The translations under genes were made by a program, and so were the position numbers. This document shows positions 23,525 through 36,447 of a stretch of DNA of 64,000 nucleotides, piece by piece. Within the stretch, counting starts at the first letter, position 1; each line of letters opens with the position of its first letter. The DNA is taken from NCBI GenBank assembly GCA_000149265.1, contig CH000855.1, positions 59,704-123,703 of the forward strand. Reading direction: 5' to 3'. The notes beneath the pieces are model-generated. The model was not told where the DNA came from. It made no database searches and saw only the letters and a list, made by a program, of their open reading frames with translations. The DNA comes from Ciona savignyi. Lineage: Eukaryota; Chordata; Ascidiacea; Phlebobranchia; Cionidae.

Positions 23525-26500
23525 TACACGCATATAATGTACACAGTTTGAGCTATAACTGCAAATATCAGTTTTGAGCGCGTTTAATCTACTAAATGTA
23601 TACTCGAATAATGCTTTTGTATAATAATAGAAATAATAAATTCGATTTTGTATTCCTTGTATAAAAAGAGAATGAATCAACGAGTGAGTATGAAAATAAA
23701 AATGTTCCACCTTTTACTACTTAAATCGCACTTAGTCAGCATTCTGCTAATACTAATATTGGTTGGAACACGTGGGAAAATACACATCTTAATATCACAC
23801 ATGCAATATGTCATGTAAGTAATAAAATCAGTTAGGAGGAAATTGCTTAAACATAAATTCAAACCGAATTAAACGTGGTTTATTAACTTTTAAAGCAATT
23901 TGTTGCAATAACATTTCGCATTGTTGCGTAATCATAATAAATGACTATTGTTATGTCACAATATACATATGTATTGTTATGTCACAGTATACATATGTAT
24001 TGTTATATCACAATGTGTAACATGTATTATTAGTGCTGGTTTAAAACTTATTATTTTCACATTTTAACCCTGATATCATGGATTACCTGTGGAAACAAAG
24101 TCGATATTGATATCACGGCATCTGGTAATGAACTTAAATTAATTTGTTTTGTCCTAATATTTATAACCTGGTGTAGAATTGTGGAGACAGGTTATTTAAA
24201 ATTGGTCTGACTGACCGGGACCAAGTTCTAGGATCCGATGCCGCCTATAGCTATTCGATAGATCTCCGTACCGATCCATATGTAGACACATGGCTATATG
24301 CTACTCTTTGGCTCACAGCGACTCTCCACCAAATAGACGACAAACCAGCAGACTGCATTATAAGACGTTAAGTTGTGCCGGAACCTAACATATGCTGCTT
24401 CCATATGTAGCAAATATAGGAGATACCTCTTGTGACTAAGCAGAATATTAAAATATGCTGATTAATAGGTTTCAGCCAAATGTCATATCCTGCCACTGCG
24501 TATCTGAAGCACATTAGCTAACATCTCTAAAACATGTCTTTTTAGTTAGTTTTATTCACCTAAAACAGGGGTGGGCACACTTCTTAAATCTGGGTCCAAA
24601 ATTATTTCATTACAATTCTAAAACGTGTCTTTAAAAACAACAACACCGAACTCCAAAAATACAGTATAAGAATAATTATAGTTATTGCAATAAGCTCACA
24701 AACCGAAGTGTAAAATCTAACCACGCTTTATACCTACTGAATAAATAGTCCATGTATTTCCGTCAGAAACGAACAAATTTTATTCAAAGTTTCCCAGATA
24801 AAATAACGCGTCTGGAGTACGATAACTACGATACGCGTTTATTAGTATCGTAGCTGAGTAGTGTCGCGATTATCGATATAACGTTGAAGCCCTAGTGTTT
24901 AAATGTTTACTGCATATTATACCTTTGGGGGATTAACTTGGTTAAACGGGTTATTTGAATTAAAATTGTGTTTTTCTAGTTCGGAACGGTCAGTTTGTCC
25001 AAACTAGAACAAAACGCGAAACTCGATTTTTAAATAGAGAAAACCGAACTGAAAAAAATCTGGTTAATGCGGTCACGTGACGGTTAGTACAAGGGAGTTC
25101 CCCGGTTTGATGATTACGTAGTCAACTTTGTGATTTAGATCCGAGAAGCAATTATCGTCGACTTGCAATATATCGTCATAAATTAAATTAAACGATGACT
25201 TCGAAGTAATTGCTTCCCGTGTTTTCGCCAATTCCTCTGTTATGCGTTGCTGTGTTTCCGTCGTCTGCTTAATTATTTGCTTCAATTGTCCTTTTCAACT
25301 CTACTTTAACTAAGAAAGTATTCAACTTAATAGTTTTTTATTATTTTTAAGTTTCACACCCGGGATGTGGTCAAAGCTAGCTCAATTTTTAAATAGTGAT
25401 CCTTATATTAATCGGGTTACCTGGTGTTACAGATTCTCTAGTGGTTCAGGACACTGTCTTAACGGCTTACCGTTGGACCAATTACTAGGGATTGATACGT
25501 TTTAGCTTAAGTAAAATCACAACTATTAAAACACATAAATATACGTACGAATCGTTAAAAATCCAAGCCGGAACTAAATTCTTTGGACACAAATTGCGCG
25601 GACAACACCAGCACGGAAATCAGCACTGCACTGACGTCAACGTTAATCACGGCGGTTATATAATTGTGGTTGTATATTTTGTGGTTAATTATATATTTTA
25701 TTCGAGTGTGCTTGATTAATAATATCTGATAATTATATATATACGAGTAGAGTTTATTGGTTACAATTCGTCTGTACAAAGTTATCTCGTTCATACATGG
25801 AATGCGAAGCGCACGAATCAAAGTATGACGTCGAATGTATGAGGGAAACCACCTAAACAGCGTCAGTTAACTTATTTACCAAAGTTTCGAACCCATGGTG
25901 GGCTAGTTACTCGGGTCGTTTTTGTATAGGAATAGGTATATGTATCGGTCGCGTTAACATTTCGCCACACGACCGTACTCAGTTGACTTTAAATTCAATT
26001 AACTGTGTAATTGCTCAGCTGCGCCAACTACCGGACATGCGATAGCTGATTCACCACTCGCTTCGGGATCTGCGCTGCTTACGCTTATCATACCATCGCC
26101 TGTACGTCGCTTTATCCTGTTAACTCACCCTATATTGCTGTATGTAATTGTAAACTGTACTTATGAGGGCGGTTAAATATCGAAATCCGTACATTGAAAT
26201 GGAACAAGATTATTAACTACTAAATTCAAGTTAGGTTAGTTACTTTAAACTGATTGTCGTCGAAACTGGCTTTGTGACTTTCCACTTTAACCCCCTTCGG
26301 TAACGGGCGACTTTTAAGATAGAAAGGACATTGTGCACACAAAATCATTTATTAAGCAAACCCTGCTTATGTATACATGAAAGCAGCCAACCATACTATG
26401 CTTATCTGAAGTCTAGAATACGCCGCTTTAACATATAAACAAATCTAGGTAATTTATTTGTGAATGCGTCAATGTTACAGTTATTAGATGAAGTTCTCGA

Positions 26501-26748
26501 TAACCTGTAGTGAGCTCCCAAGGTTGTGTATAATATGCTTGTATTGGCGGTAAGCAGTATAAAACCCATTCAACACAACTAACTCAAATCATTGCATTCT
26601 AACGGTAATATATAAGAAATAGCCGGTAACGTCTAACGCTTTTGGGAAGGTTTAACAGCGACAGGTAATTATCATTAGCGTTGGTCACGTGGCCATCACG
26701 TGGTAATCAACGCACAATGTAAAGGCACGGAGATAACACATTGTAACA
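23525..26748 (+). repeat. Array unit 6 (short head, truncated hAT MITE)
   Basis: Short-head unit sharing the hAT insertion site with unit 5 (fragment at 24566-24650). It carries a ~26-bp internal duplication (around 23946-24000, TATGTCACAGTATACATATG) that only unit 9 also has. The E-box/CRE segment near 25650 has lost ~60 bp, removing its CACGTG. Confidence 0.85.
24566..24650 (+). mobile_element. Truncated hAT-type MITE in unit 6
   Basis: Begins CAGGGGTGGGCACACTTC at the position where unit 5 carries its complete element. It matches for about 85 bp and then jumps to downstream flank, so it is the same insertion with most of the body deleted. Confidence 0.7.
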
Positions 26749-29700
26749 TACACACATATAATGTACACAGTTTGAGCTATAACTGCAAATATCAGTTTAG
26801 AACGCGCTTAATCTACTAAATGTATACTCGAATAATGCTTTTGTATAATAATAGACATAATAAATTCGATTTTGTATTCCTTGTATAAAAAGAGAATGAA
26901 TCAACGAGTGAGTTTGGAAAATAAATATTTTCCACCTTTTACTACTTACATCGCACTTAGCAAGCATTCTGCTAATACTAATATTGGTTGGAACATGTGG
27001 GAAAATACACATCTTAATATCAAACATGCAATATGTCATGTAAGTAATAAAATCAGTTAGGAGGAAATTGTTTAAACATGAATTCAAACCGAATTAAACG
27101 TGGTTTATTAACTTTTAAAGCAATTTGTTGCAATAATATTGCGCATTGTTGCGTAATCATAATAAATGACTATTGTTATGTCACAATATACATATGTATT
27201 GTTATATCACAATGTGTAACATGTGTTATTAGTGCTGGTTTAAAACTTATTATTTTCACATTTTAACCCTGATATCATGGATTACCTGTGGAAACAAAGT
27301 CGATATTGATATCACGGCATCTGGTAATGAACTTAAATTAATTTGTTTTGTCCTAATATTTATAACCTGGTGTAGAATTGTGGGGACGGGTTATTCAAAA
27401 TTGGTCTGACTGACCGGGACCAAGTTCTAGGATCCGATGCCGCCTATAGCTATTCGATAGATCTCCGTACCGATCCCATATGTAGACACATGACTATATG
27501 CTACTCTCTGGCTCATAGCGACCCTCCACCAAATAGACGAAAAACCAGCAGACTGCATTAAAAGACGTTAAGTTGTGCCGGAACCTAACATATGCTGCTT
27601 CCACATGTATCAAATATAGAAGATACCTCTTGTAAAATACCATTTGGGGAATTTTCTTGGTTAAACGGGTTATTTGGATTAAAACTGTGTTTTTTCTGGT
27701 TCGGAACGGTTGTGTTTGTCCAAACTAGAACTAAACGCGAAACTCTATATTTAATTCGAGAAAACCCGAACTGAAAAACGTCTGGTTAATGCGGTCACGT
27801 GATGGTTAGTACAAGGAAGTTCCCCGGTTTTATGATTACGTAGTCAACGTTGTGATTTAGATCCGAGAAGCAATTATCGTCGACTTGCAATATATCGTCA
27901 TAAATTAAAGTAAACAATGACTTCGAAGTATTTGCTTCCCGTGTTTTCGCCAATTCCTCTGTTATGCGTTGCTGTGTTTCCGTCGTCTGCTTAATTATTT
28001 GCTTCAATTGTCCTTTTCAACTCTACTTTAACTAAGAAAGTATTCAACTTAATAGTTTTTTATTATTTTTAAGTTTCACACCCGGGATGTGGTCAAAGCT
28101 AGCTCAATTTTTAAATAGTGATCCTTATATTAATCGGGTTACCTGGTGTTACAGATTCTCTAGTGGTTCAGGACACTGTCTTAACGGCTTACCGTTGGAC
28201 CAATTACTAGGGATTGATACGTTTTAGCTTAAGTAAAATCACAACTATTAAAACACATAAATATACGTACAAATCGTTAAAAATCCAAGCGGGAACTAAC
28301 TTCTTTGGACACAAATTGCCCGGACAACATCAGCACGGAAATCAACACTGCACTGACGTCAACGTTAACCACCTGATTAACCGAGATATAATAAAAACGT
28401 GCGAGTTAAAATAGCAACGCGAATATAAAATTAGTTAAAAATGTGAAGGAAACGAACTAAATGTGATATATAATTGTGGTTGTATATTTTGTGGTTAATT
28501 ATATGTTTTATTAGAGTGTGCTTGATTAATAACATCTGATAACTGTATATATTCGAGGAGAGTTTATTGGTTACAATTCGTCTGTACAAAGTTATCTCGT
28601 TCATACATGGAATGCGAAGCGCACGAATCAAAGTATGACGTCGAATGTATGAGGGAAACCACCTTTAACAGCGTCAGTTAACTTCTTTACCATAGTTTCG
28701 AACCCATGGTGGGCTAATTACTCGGGCCGTTTTTGTATAGGAATAGGTATATGTATCGGTCATGTCAATCATTTCGCCACACGACCGTACTCAGTTGACT
28801 TTAAATTCAATTAACTATGTAATTGCTCAGCTGCGCCAACTACCGGATATGCGATAGCTGATTCACCACTCGCTTCGGGATCTGCGCTGTCTGCGCTTAT
28901 CATACCATCGCCTGTACGTCGCTTTATCCTGTTAACTCACCCTATATTGTTATGTGTAAACTAGTCTTATGGGGACTCTTGCAGCTTAAAAACGTGCATC
29001 GAACGAGTTATTAACATGTTAATTTCAAGTTTGGTTCTTTACTTTAAACTGATTGTCGTCGAAACTGAATTTGTGACTTTCCACTTTAACCCCCTTTGTA
29101 AACGGGCGGCTTATTAAGATAGAAATGACATTGTGCACACAAAATTATTTATTAGGCAAACCCTGCTTAGTAAACATGAAGGCAGCTCAACCATACTATG
29201 CTTGTTACATGTTTTATCTTAGTACGTGTTTTTGGTGCGTGCGCTGATTACTTGATGATAATCAACTCTTTGACCTGTCGCTTTTATCGTTCGTTATCTA
29301 CCCGCCAAAAACCGTTAGAGTTTACCGCCTATTTGCTTTGATATGTAACCACTGCATTGTGTTTTGGTTGACTTGTGAATTTATGCTGCTTACGTAAATA
29401 CAAGCATTTTATATATACTGAGGAAAGCTGCTGACTACAGGTTATTGAGACCCTGCCCAAAAGTGTAACATGCTTATCTGAAGCCTAGAATACGCCGCTT
29501 TAAGATATAATCTGGGTAATTTATTTGTGAATGCGTCAATGTTACACATTAAATGGGGTAACCTGTAGTGAGCTCCCAAGGTCGTGTATAATATGCTTGT
29601 ATTGGCGGTAAGTAGTATAAAACCCATTCAACACAACTAACTCAAATCATAGCACTCTAACGGTTATATATAAGAAATAGGCGGTAACGTCTAACGGTTT

Positions 29701-29810
29701 TGAGCGGGAAGGATCAACAGCGACAGGTAATTATCATTAGCGTTGGTCACGTGGCCATCACGTCGTAATCAACGCACAATGTAAAGGCACGGAGATAACA
29801 CATTGTAACA
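26749..29810 (+). repeat. Array unit 7 (short head)
   Basis: Short-head unit lacking the ~1-kb section around the hAT site. It closely matches unit 6 in the block around 28040-28260 (TTTTTTATTATTTTTAAG). Near its right end (29205-29455) it contains a diverged fragment of the unit's own promoter-like block in reverse orientation. Confidence 0.85.
29205..29455 (-). repeat. Diverged, inverted fragment of the array unit
   Basis: Read on the minus strand it follows the TATA-like block of the units: ATAACCTGTAGT, then ATGCTTGTATT, TAAGCAGCATAAA, AAATAGGCGGTAA, CTCTAACGG and GCGACAGG in the same order and spacing. Identity is clearly lower than between units. It is an older relative of the unit, or an older unit fragment that escaped homogenisation. 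Confidence 0.7.
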
Positions 29811-30966
29811 TACACACATATAATGTACACAGTTTGAGCTATAACTGCGAGGTATCAATTCTGAGCGCGTTTAACCTGTGTAACGGCCGAACTCCAAAGC
29901 GAACACTTTGATTCCCTGTTCATCTCATGTCCTTCTCCGCTTTAAGGCAGTGAAGTTAAACATTGCGTTGTTTAACCTGGGAATGGATATTACGTGTAAA
30001 CAATGATTATCTTCAACGTATTGTGACGTAGTTGTTACAATCACGTGATAGTGCATATATACTACTAAATGTATACTCGATTAATGCTTTTGTATAAACA
30101 ATTGACATAATAATTGCGATTTCGTATTCCTTGTATAAGACGAGAATGAATTAACATGATGCGATTTAGATTTAGCTCTTATTTCTAGTAAGTATCGTTG
30201 GTTTTCGCCATTTATGTAACTACGGTTGTTCTGTATTCTTCTTACCAAATAACGAACACGTGGAATATGTTAATGCATATCTAGCACAACGAGGATTCAG
30301 AAATATACAGCAAGTCCAGAATTGTGGTATTTTTTATCTTGTTTCAGACATTAAAACGCGACCGAGTAAATATGATAAGCACTCGTTTGTACATTATTTA
30401 CTTTTGGTTTTCTTAGTTTACTCTAATATTAATAATCTTTGGAGTATATTTTATAAACCAGTCAGCGAAGACTGGTTGCAGCCGACATTTGTTGGGTTGA
30501 AACTTTCCACAATGGTCACGTGACGAGAGGCAGACTGTTATTAGGTCAGCGATAAATCATTATTCGAGTGAGTTTGAAAAATAAATATTTTCCACCTTTT
30601 ACTACTTACATCGCACTTAGTCAGCATTCTGCTAATACTAATATTGGTTGGAAAATGTGGGAAAATACACATCTTAATATCACACATGCAATATGTCATG
30701 TAAGTAATAAAATCAGTTAGGAGGAAATTGTTTAAACATGAATTCAAACCGAATTAAACGTGGTTTATTAACATTCAAAGCCATTTGTTGCAACAATATT
30801 GCGCATTGTTGCGTAATCATAATGAATGACTATTGTTATGTCACAATATACATATGTATTGTTATATCACAATGTGTAACATGTGTTTTTAGTGCTGGTT
30901 TAAAACTTATTATTTTCACATTTTAACCCTGATATCATGGATTACCTGTGGAAACAAAGTCGATAT

Positions 30967-31467
30967 TGTTGTAGGGGTTTCAGTTGTAAAGGAGTTCAGT
31001 TGTAAAGGGTTCAATTGTAAGGGGTTCAGTTGTAAAAGAGTTTGGTTGTAAGGGGTTTAATTGTAAGGGGTTCAGTTGTAAGGGGTTCAGTTGTAAGGAG
31101 TTCAGTTGTAGGGGTTCAGTTGTAAGGGGTTCAGTCGTAGGCGTTCAGTTGTAAGAGGTTCAGTTGTAAAAGAGTTCAGTTGTAAGGGGTTTAATTGTAA
31201 GGGGTTCAGTTGTAAGGGGTTCAGTTGTAAGGAGTTCAGTTGTAGGGGTTCAGTTGTAAGAGGTTCAGTTGTAAGGGGTTCAGTTGTAGGGGTTCAGTTG
31301 TAAGGGGTTCAGTTGTAGGGGTTTAGTTGTAAGAGGTTCAGTTGTAAAAGAGTTCAGTTGTAAGGGGTTCAATTGTAAAGGAGTTCAGTTGAAAGGGGTT
31401 CAGTTGTAGTGGTTCAGTTGTAAGGGGTTCAGTTGTAAAGGGTTCAGTTGTAAGGGGCTCAGTTGAC
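30967..31467 (+). repeat. 15-bp minisatellite in unit 8
   Basis: About 32 copies of GGGGTTCAGTTGTAA and variants, placed exactly as in unit 2 between GTCGATATTG and GACTGGTCACC. It is longer than the unit 2 array, with internal higher-order repetition around 31020-31330. Confidence 0.95.
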
Positions 31468-31673
31468 TGGTCACCATTTAGTGGACACATGGCTATATGC
31501 TACTCTCTAGCTCACAGCGACCCTTTAGCAAATAGACGTCAAACCAGCAGACTGCATTATAAGATGTTAAGTTGTACCAGAACCTAACATATGCTGCTTC
31601 CACATGTAACAAATATAGAAGTGACTAAGCAGATTTTTGACTCTTGTGACTAAGCAGATTTTTGACTAAGCAG

Positions 31674-31886
31674 ACGTTGACTACGTAATCATCAAACCGG
31701 GGAACTCCCTTGTGATAACCATCACGTGACCTCATTAACCAGACATTCTTAATTCTGGTTTTCTCGATTTAAAAGTAGAGTTTCGCGTTTTGTTCTAGTT
31801 TAGAAAATAAACAACCGTTTCGAACCAGAAAAACACAATTTTAATTTAAATAACCCGTTTACCCAAGGTAATCCTCCCAATGGTAT
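31674..31886 (-). repeat. Inverted internal segment (inversion 1) in unit 8
   Basis: Same orientation and junctions as in units 2 and 3. Its upstream flank has the duplicated GACTAAGCAGATTTTTGACT seen in unit 2, making unit 2 its closest match here. Confidence 0.85.
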
Positions 31887-33102
31887 ATTACGAAGTTCAA
31901 TTCCTCTGTTATGCGTTGCTGTGTTTCCGTCGTCTGCTTAATTATTTGCTTCAATTGTCCTTTTCAACTCTACTTTAACTAAGAAAGTATTCATTTTAAT
32001 AGTTTTTTAATATTTTAAGTTTCACACCCGGGATGTGGTCAAAGCTAGCTCAGTTTATAAATGGTGATCCTTATATTAATCGGGTTACCTGGTGTTACAG
32101 ATTCTTTAGTGGTTCAGGACGCTGTCTTAACGGCTTACCGCTGGACCAAATACTAGGGATTGATACGTTTTGTTTTACTAAAATCACAACTATTAAAACA
32201 CACACATAAATCTTGTATAAAAGATTCGCAATATAAACAAGAACGAATCGTTAAAAATCCAAGCGGGAACTAAATTCTTTGGACACAAATTGCGCGGACA
32301 ACACCAGCACGGAAATCAGCACTGCAATGACGTCAACATCAATCACGTGATTACCAGAGAGATAATAAAAACGTGCGAGTTAAAATAGCAACGCGTAAAT
32401 AAAACCAGTTAAAAGTGCGAAGGAAACGAACTAAATGTGTTATATAATTGCGATTGTATATTTTGTGGTTAATTATATTTATTAGAGTGTGCTTGATTAA
32501 TAATATCTGATAATTGTATATATTCGAGTAGAGTTTATTGGTTACAATTCGTCTGTACAAAGTTATCTCGTTCATACATGGAATGCGAAGCGCACGAATC
32601 AAAGTATGACGTCGAATGTATGAGGGAAACCACCTATAACAGCGTCAGTTAACTTCTTTATCAAAGTTTCGAACCCATGGTGGGCTAGTTACTCGGGCCG
32701 TTTTTGTATAGGAATAGGTATGTGTATTGGTCATGTTAATCATTTCGTCACACGACCGTACTCAGTTGACTTTAAATTCAATTAACTGTGTAATTGCTCA
32801 GCTGCGCCAACTACCGGACATGCGATAGCCGATTCACCACTCGCTTCGGGATCTGTGCTGTTTGCGTTTATCATACCATCGCCTGTACGTCGCTTTATCC
32901 TGTTAACTCACCCTATATTGTTGTGTGTAAACTAGTCTTATGGGGACTCTTGCAGCTTAAAAACGTGCATCGAACGATTTATTAACATGTTAACTTTAAC
33001 TTTGGTTCTTTACTTTAAACTGATTGTCGTCGAAACTGACTTTGTGACTTTCCACTTTAACCCCCTTCGTAAACGGGCGGCTTATTAAGATATAAAGGAC
33101 AT

Positions 33103-33503
33103 TGTAGGATTCAACAGGGGCGAAGCCCTACCCTACGTTGCCAACCCTGTGTTGGCGAATTTGAGCTGCTCCACGTACTTGACCAGTGATTGCTCTATCT
33201 TCTATATTTGACGTAAAAAACACCCTTCTGTGCTGTCTTGTAATTGCGATAGCAAATTAACGGTAGCTTTTTCACAATACAGTATAGAGATACACAAATA
33301 GACACATAGACACACTTTCTGGATTAGCTTTCGTGCGATATAGAACAGCTCAATGAATAAACCTGCTTTCACGTAATAAAGAACAGAAAAAGCCGAAATT
33401 TCGATGACCTTTCAAATCGGCAGAGACGCCGTGACAGTTCATTAAGCACACAGAAATCGGGAATTATAGGTAATTGGAATTGGGCTCAAAAATGACCGTA
33501 ACA
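33103..33503 (-). repeat. BEL/Pao LTR, left copy (3' LTR of the element)
   Basis: 401-bp terminal repeat, TG...CA bounded, about 99% identical by hand comparison to the right copy. As the element is on the minus strand this is its 3' LTR. Confidence 0.9.
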
Positions 33504-35622
33504 TACCGGCCCCAAATTATTGAAAACAGTAAATGAAATAATTTTACAACACAAATCAACTGGCATTTCACTCATCCGAAAAACACTTTTGCACTACGTC
33601 AACTATGTGATAAGAACAAAACATCGTCCCAGTTACAACTAAGGTGGTATAAGTATACAAAAAACAAGGCCAGTTTTATCATATGTACAATGTTCAATTA
33701 CGCCCTTCGGCCATACGCCGCGCTTCTTCAGCTCGTCCACGACCAACACAACGTCTCCCACAACAAAGTTTCTCGTGGGTCGCATCCACTTCTGTCGGAG
33801 TTGCAGAAGTGGCAAATACTCCTTAGTCCATCTCTCCCAAAACTTATCAGCACAAAGCTGAACCGCGCGCCATGATCGCTTGTATCCATCGGACTTTAAA
33901 AACTCGTCTGGTGGAAGCGAGTCTTCAACTGCTCATTTAAGCAACATGCTGGGTGTGAGAGCCAGCTCATCCCGGTGGTTATCGCTGATAGGTGTAATAG
34001 GTCTATCGTTTAAAATTCGTTTAATTTCCGCCATCAGTGTTAACAGACCAAAATCATCGAGCACCTTTTCTCCGTTGATTGAACGCATTACCTTTCTGAC
34101 TGAGCGAATCATCCGTTCCCAGACACCCCCTTGATGGCTTGCTGCAGGCGGATTGAAATTCCATGATATCTCATCTTGAAGAAATGCATCGTGCATTTGC
34201 TTTATATTCCAATTTCGAATGCCTTCGCGTAGCTCCCGCTCTGCTCCCACTAAATTGGTACCGTTGTCGCTAAATATTTGCTTCGGTCTTCCAATTCTTC
34301 TGCAGGTAAAACGTCGGTACGCTCCTATGAAGGCGCTAGTCTCCAATGATTCAGCGACTTCGATATGAATAGCTCTAGTCGCCATGCACGTGAAAATGCA
34401 GCCATACCGCTTCACCTGACTACTACCAAGTTTTGTCAGGATAGGTCCCATATAATCAACCCCAACGGCTGTAAATGGTGGGCTACCAGCACTCACCCGA
34501 GCTACAGGCAAGGATGCCATCATTTGTTCCCCAACCCGTGCGTTCCAGAACTTGCACTTTCGGCAGTCACGCAGTACTCGACGAACTGATGCTTGCCCTC
34601 GCAAAATCCAAAACCTCTCTCGAATAGCAGAGAGAACATGAAGAGTACCACTGTGTCCCTGTCTACAATGATAATAAGAAATAATTAGATCAGTAATAAT
34701 GTGTCGTTAAGGGAGGATTATCTGATGCTTTTCTTGCGCATTCAGGCTGGATTTGTGGAGTCTCCCGCCAACATATAACACCCCATTCACAACAAACGGG
34801 CTCAATTTCTGCAGCGAAGCCAATACTGGTGACTTCCTACTGTAATTTGTCTAAAACAGTTTCTCGAGGTCTCTCCTCGGCAATTGACAAAGCGCCGAGA
34901 GAATTGGAAACTTCACTTTCATCCTCCGCCAAAAGGGTAGCTCTCTCTGCCTTCGCCCTTGCTCGTGAAACCTGCAGGTCAAGCTCCACGCTTTTTCTTA
35001 AACTCTTTCGTTGAAGCTCGGCCTCTTGCTCTAAACTTTTTCGTTGGATTTCGGCCTCTTTTTCCATTTGTATGACTTCCATTTCCAGCAGTTGTGCTTG
35101 TATGCGAGCGGAACTTCGCCGACTAGAGGAGGCCTTAGACTTAGACCTACTGCCACTCCCCACAGACCGGCCCGCAGAAAAGGTTTGCACAAATTGCCTA
35201 TAATCTTGATTCGCGATTTGTTGCCTTTGAATAATGTTCTCCACTCTCGCCTCTGCTTCCGTACGAGCGCCTTCCGTCAACACTGTGGACACGTACTGAC
35301 GGCAAATCCGTAAGCAATCGTCGCAGGCATTGTCATAATGATCTTTTACCTTGGACACTTCCTTATGGGAAGCTTCTTGCGAAATAATCTTCTGCAGCTT
35401 ATTCTCCAGTTTGGTTAATGTGCTCAAGGCTGTGTATAGCTGTGCGCGCGGCTTTTAGTTCTGCCGCACTAGGAGTGACGTCAATTAGCGAATCTACCGG
35501 CGCCGCGTTCTCAGCAGTTGCCATCTTGAGATGCAAAGATAAATTAGTAAACCGAGATCCGGAAATTAATTGTACCTCAAACGTCCAATCTAGAAATTAG
35601 TTGACGAAATGCCAGAAATCAA

Positions 35623-36023
35623 TGTAGGATTCAACAGGGGCAAAGCCCTACCCTACGTTGCCAACCCTGTGTTGGCGAATTTGAGCTGCTCCACGTACTT
35701 GACCAGTGATTGGTCTATCTTCTATATTTGACGTAAAAAACACCCTTCTGTGCTGTCTTGTAATTGCGATAGCAAATTAACGGTAGCTTTTTAACAATAC
35801 AGTATAGAGATACACATATAGACACATAGACACAATTTCTGGATTAGCTTTCGTGCGATATAGAACAGCTCAATGAATAAACCTGCTTTCACGTAATAAA
35901 GAACAGAAAAAGCCGAAATTTCGATGACCTTTCAAATCGGCAGAGACGCCGTGACAGTTCATTAAGCACACAGAAATCGGGAATTATAGGTAATTGGAAT
36001 TGGGCTCAAAAATGACCGTAACA
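35623..36023 (-). repeat. BEL/Pao LTR, right copy (5' LTR of the element)
   Basis: 401-bp terminal repeat matching 33103-33503 in length and ends, and followed by the GACAT duplication. Unit sequence resumes at once (GACATTGTGCACATAAAATT), matching the empty site in other units. Confidence 0.9.
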
Positions 36024-36447
36024 GACATTGTGCACATAAAATTATTTTTTAGGCAATTCAAACCCTGCTTAGTATACTAGAAGGCAGCCCAACCATGATA
36101 TTATGTATCTGAAGCCTAGAATATGCCGCTTTAATATATAATCTAGGTAATTTATTTGTGAATACGTCAATGTTACAGTTATTAGATGAAGTTCTCGATA
36201 ACCTGTAGTGAGCTCCCAAGGTTGTGTATAATATGCTTGTATTGGCGGTAAGCAGTATAAAACCCATTTAACACAACTAACTCAAATCATTGCATTCTAA
36301 CGGATATATATAAGAAATAGCCGGTAACGTCTAACGCTTTTGGGAAGGTTTAACAGCGACAGGTAATTATCATTAGCGTTGGTCACGTGACCATCACGTG
36401 GTAATCAACGCACAATGTAAAGGCACGGAGATAACACATTGTAACAT

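Larger units (their letters stand above)
33103..36023 (-). mobile_element. BEL/Pao LTR retrotransposon fossil
   Basis: A minus-strand LTR element with two 401-bp LTRs (33103-33503 and 35623-36023) starting TGTAGGATTCAACAGG and ending ACCGTAACA. A 5-bp target duplication GACAT (33098-33102, 36024-36028) flanks it. A gag-like region with a charged coiled-coil lies at about 34.8-35.5 kb and a BEL-type integrase region at about 33.9-34.6 kb. It is broken, with at least one large break. The LTRs differ at about five positions, so the insertion is fairly recent. It landed inside array unit 8. Confidence 0.9.
29811..36447 (+). repeat. Array unit 8 (long head, minisatellite, inversion 1, BEL insertion)
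   Basis: Long-head unit that also carries the 15-bp minisatellite (30967-31467) and inversion 1 (31674-31886), marks otherwise seen on short-head units. It is lengthened by a 2.9-kb BEL/Pao fossil at 33103-36023. Head type and body type are therefore uncoupled, as expected from exchange between units. Confidence 0.85.

Noticed and set aside
26797-27087. Recurrent short frames in the array on both strands (near 5627, 8889, 11758, 26797, 30541, 36405, and the MGFILL, MIRALR and MNSNRI types).
   Set aside because: They recur only because the units are similar, lack consistent starts and ends, are AT-driven in composition and overlap on opposite strands.
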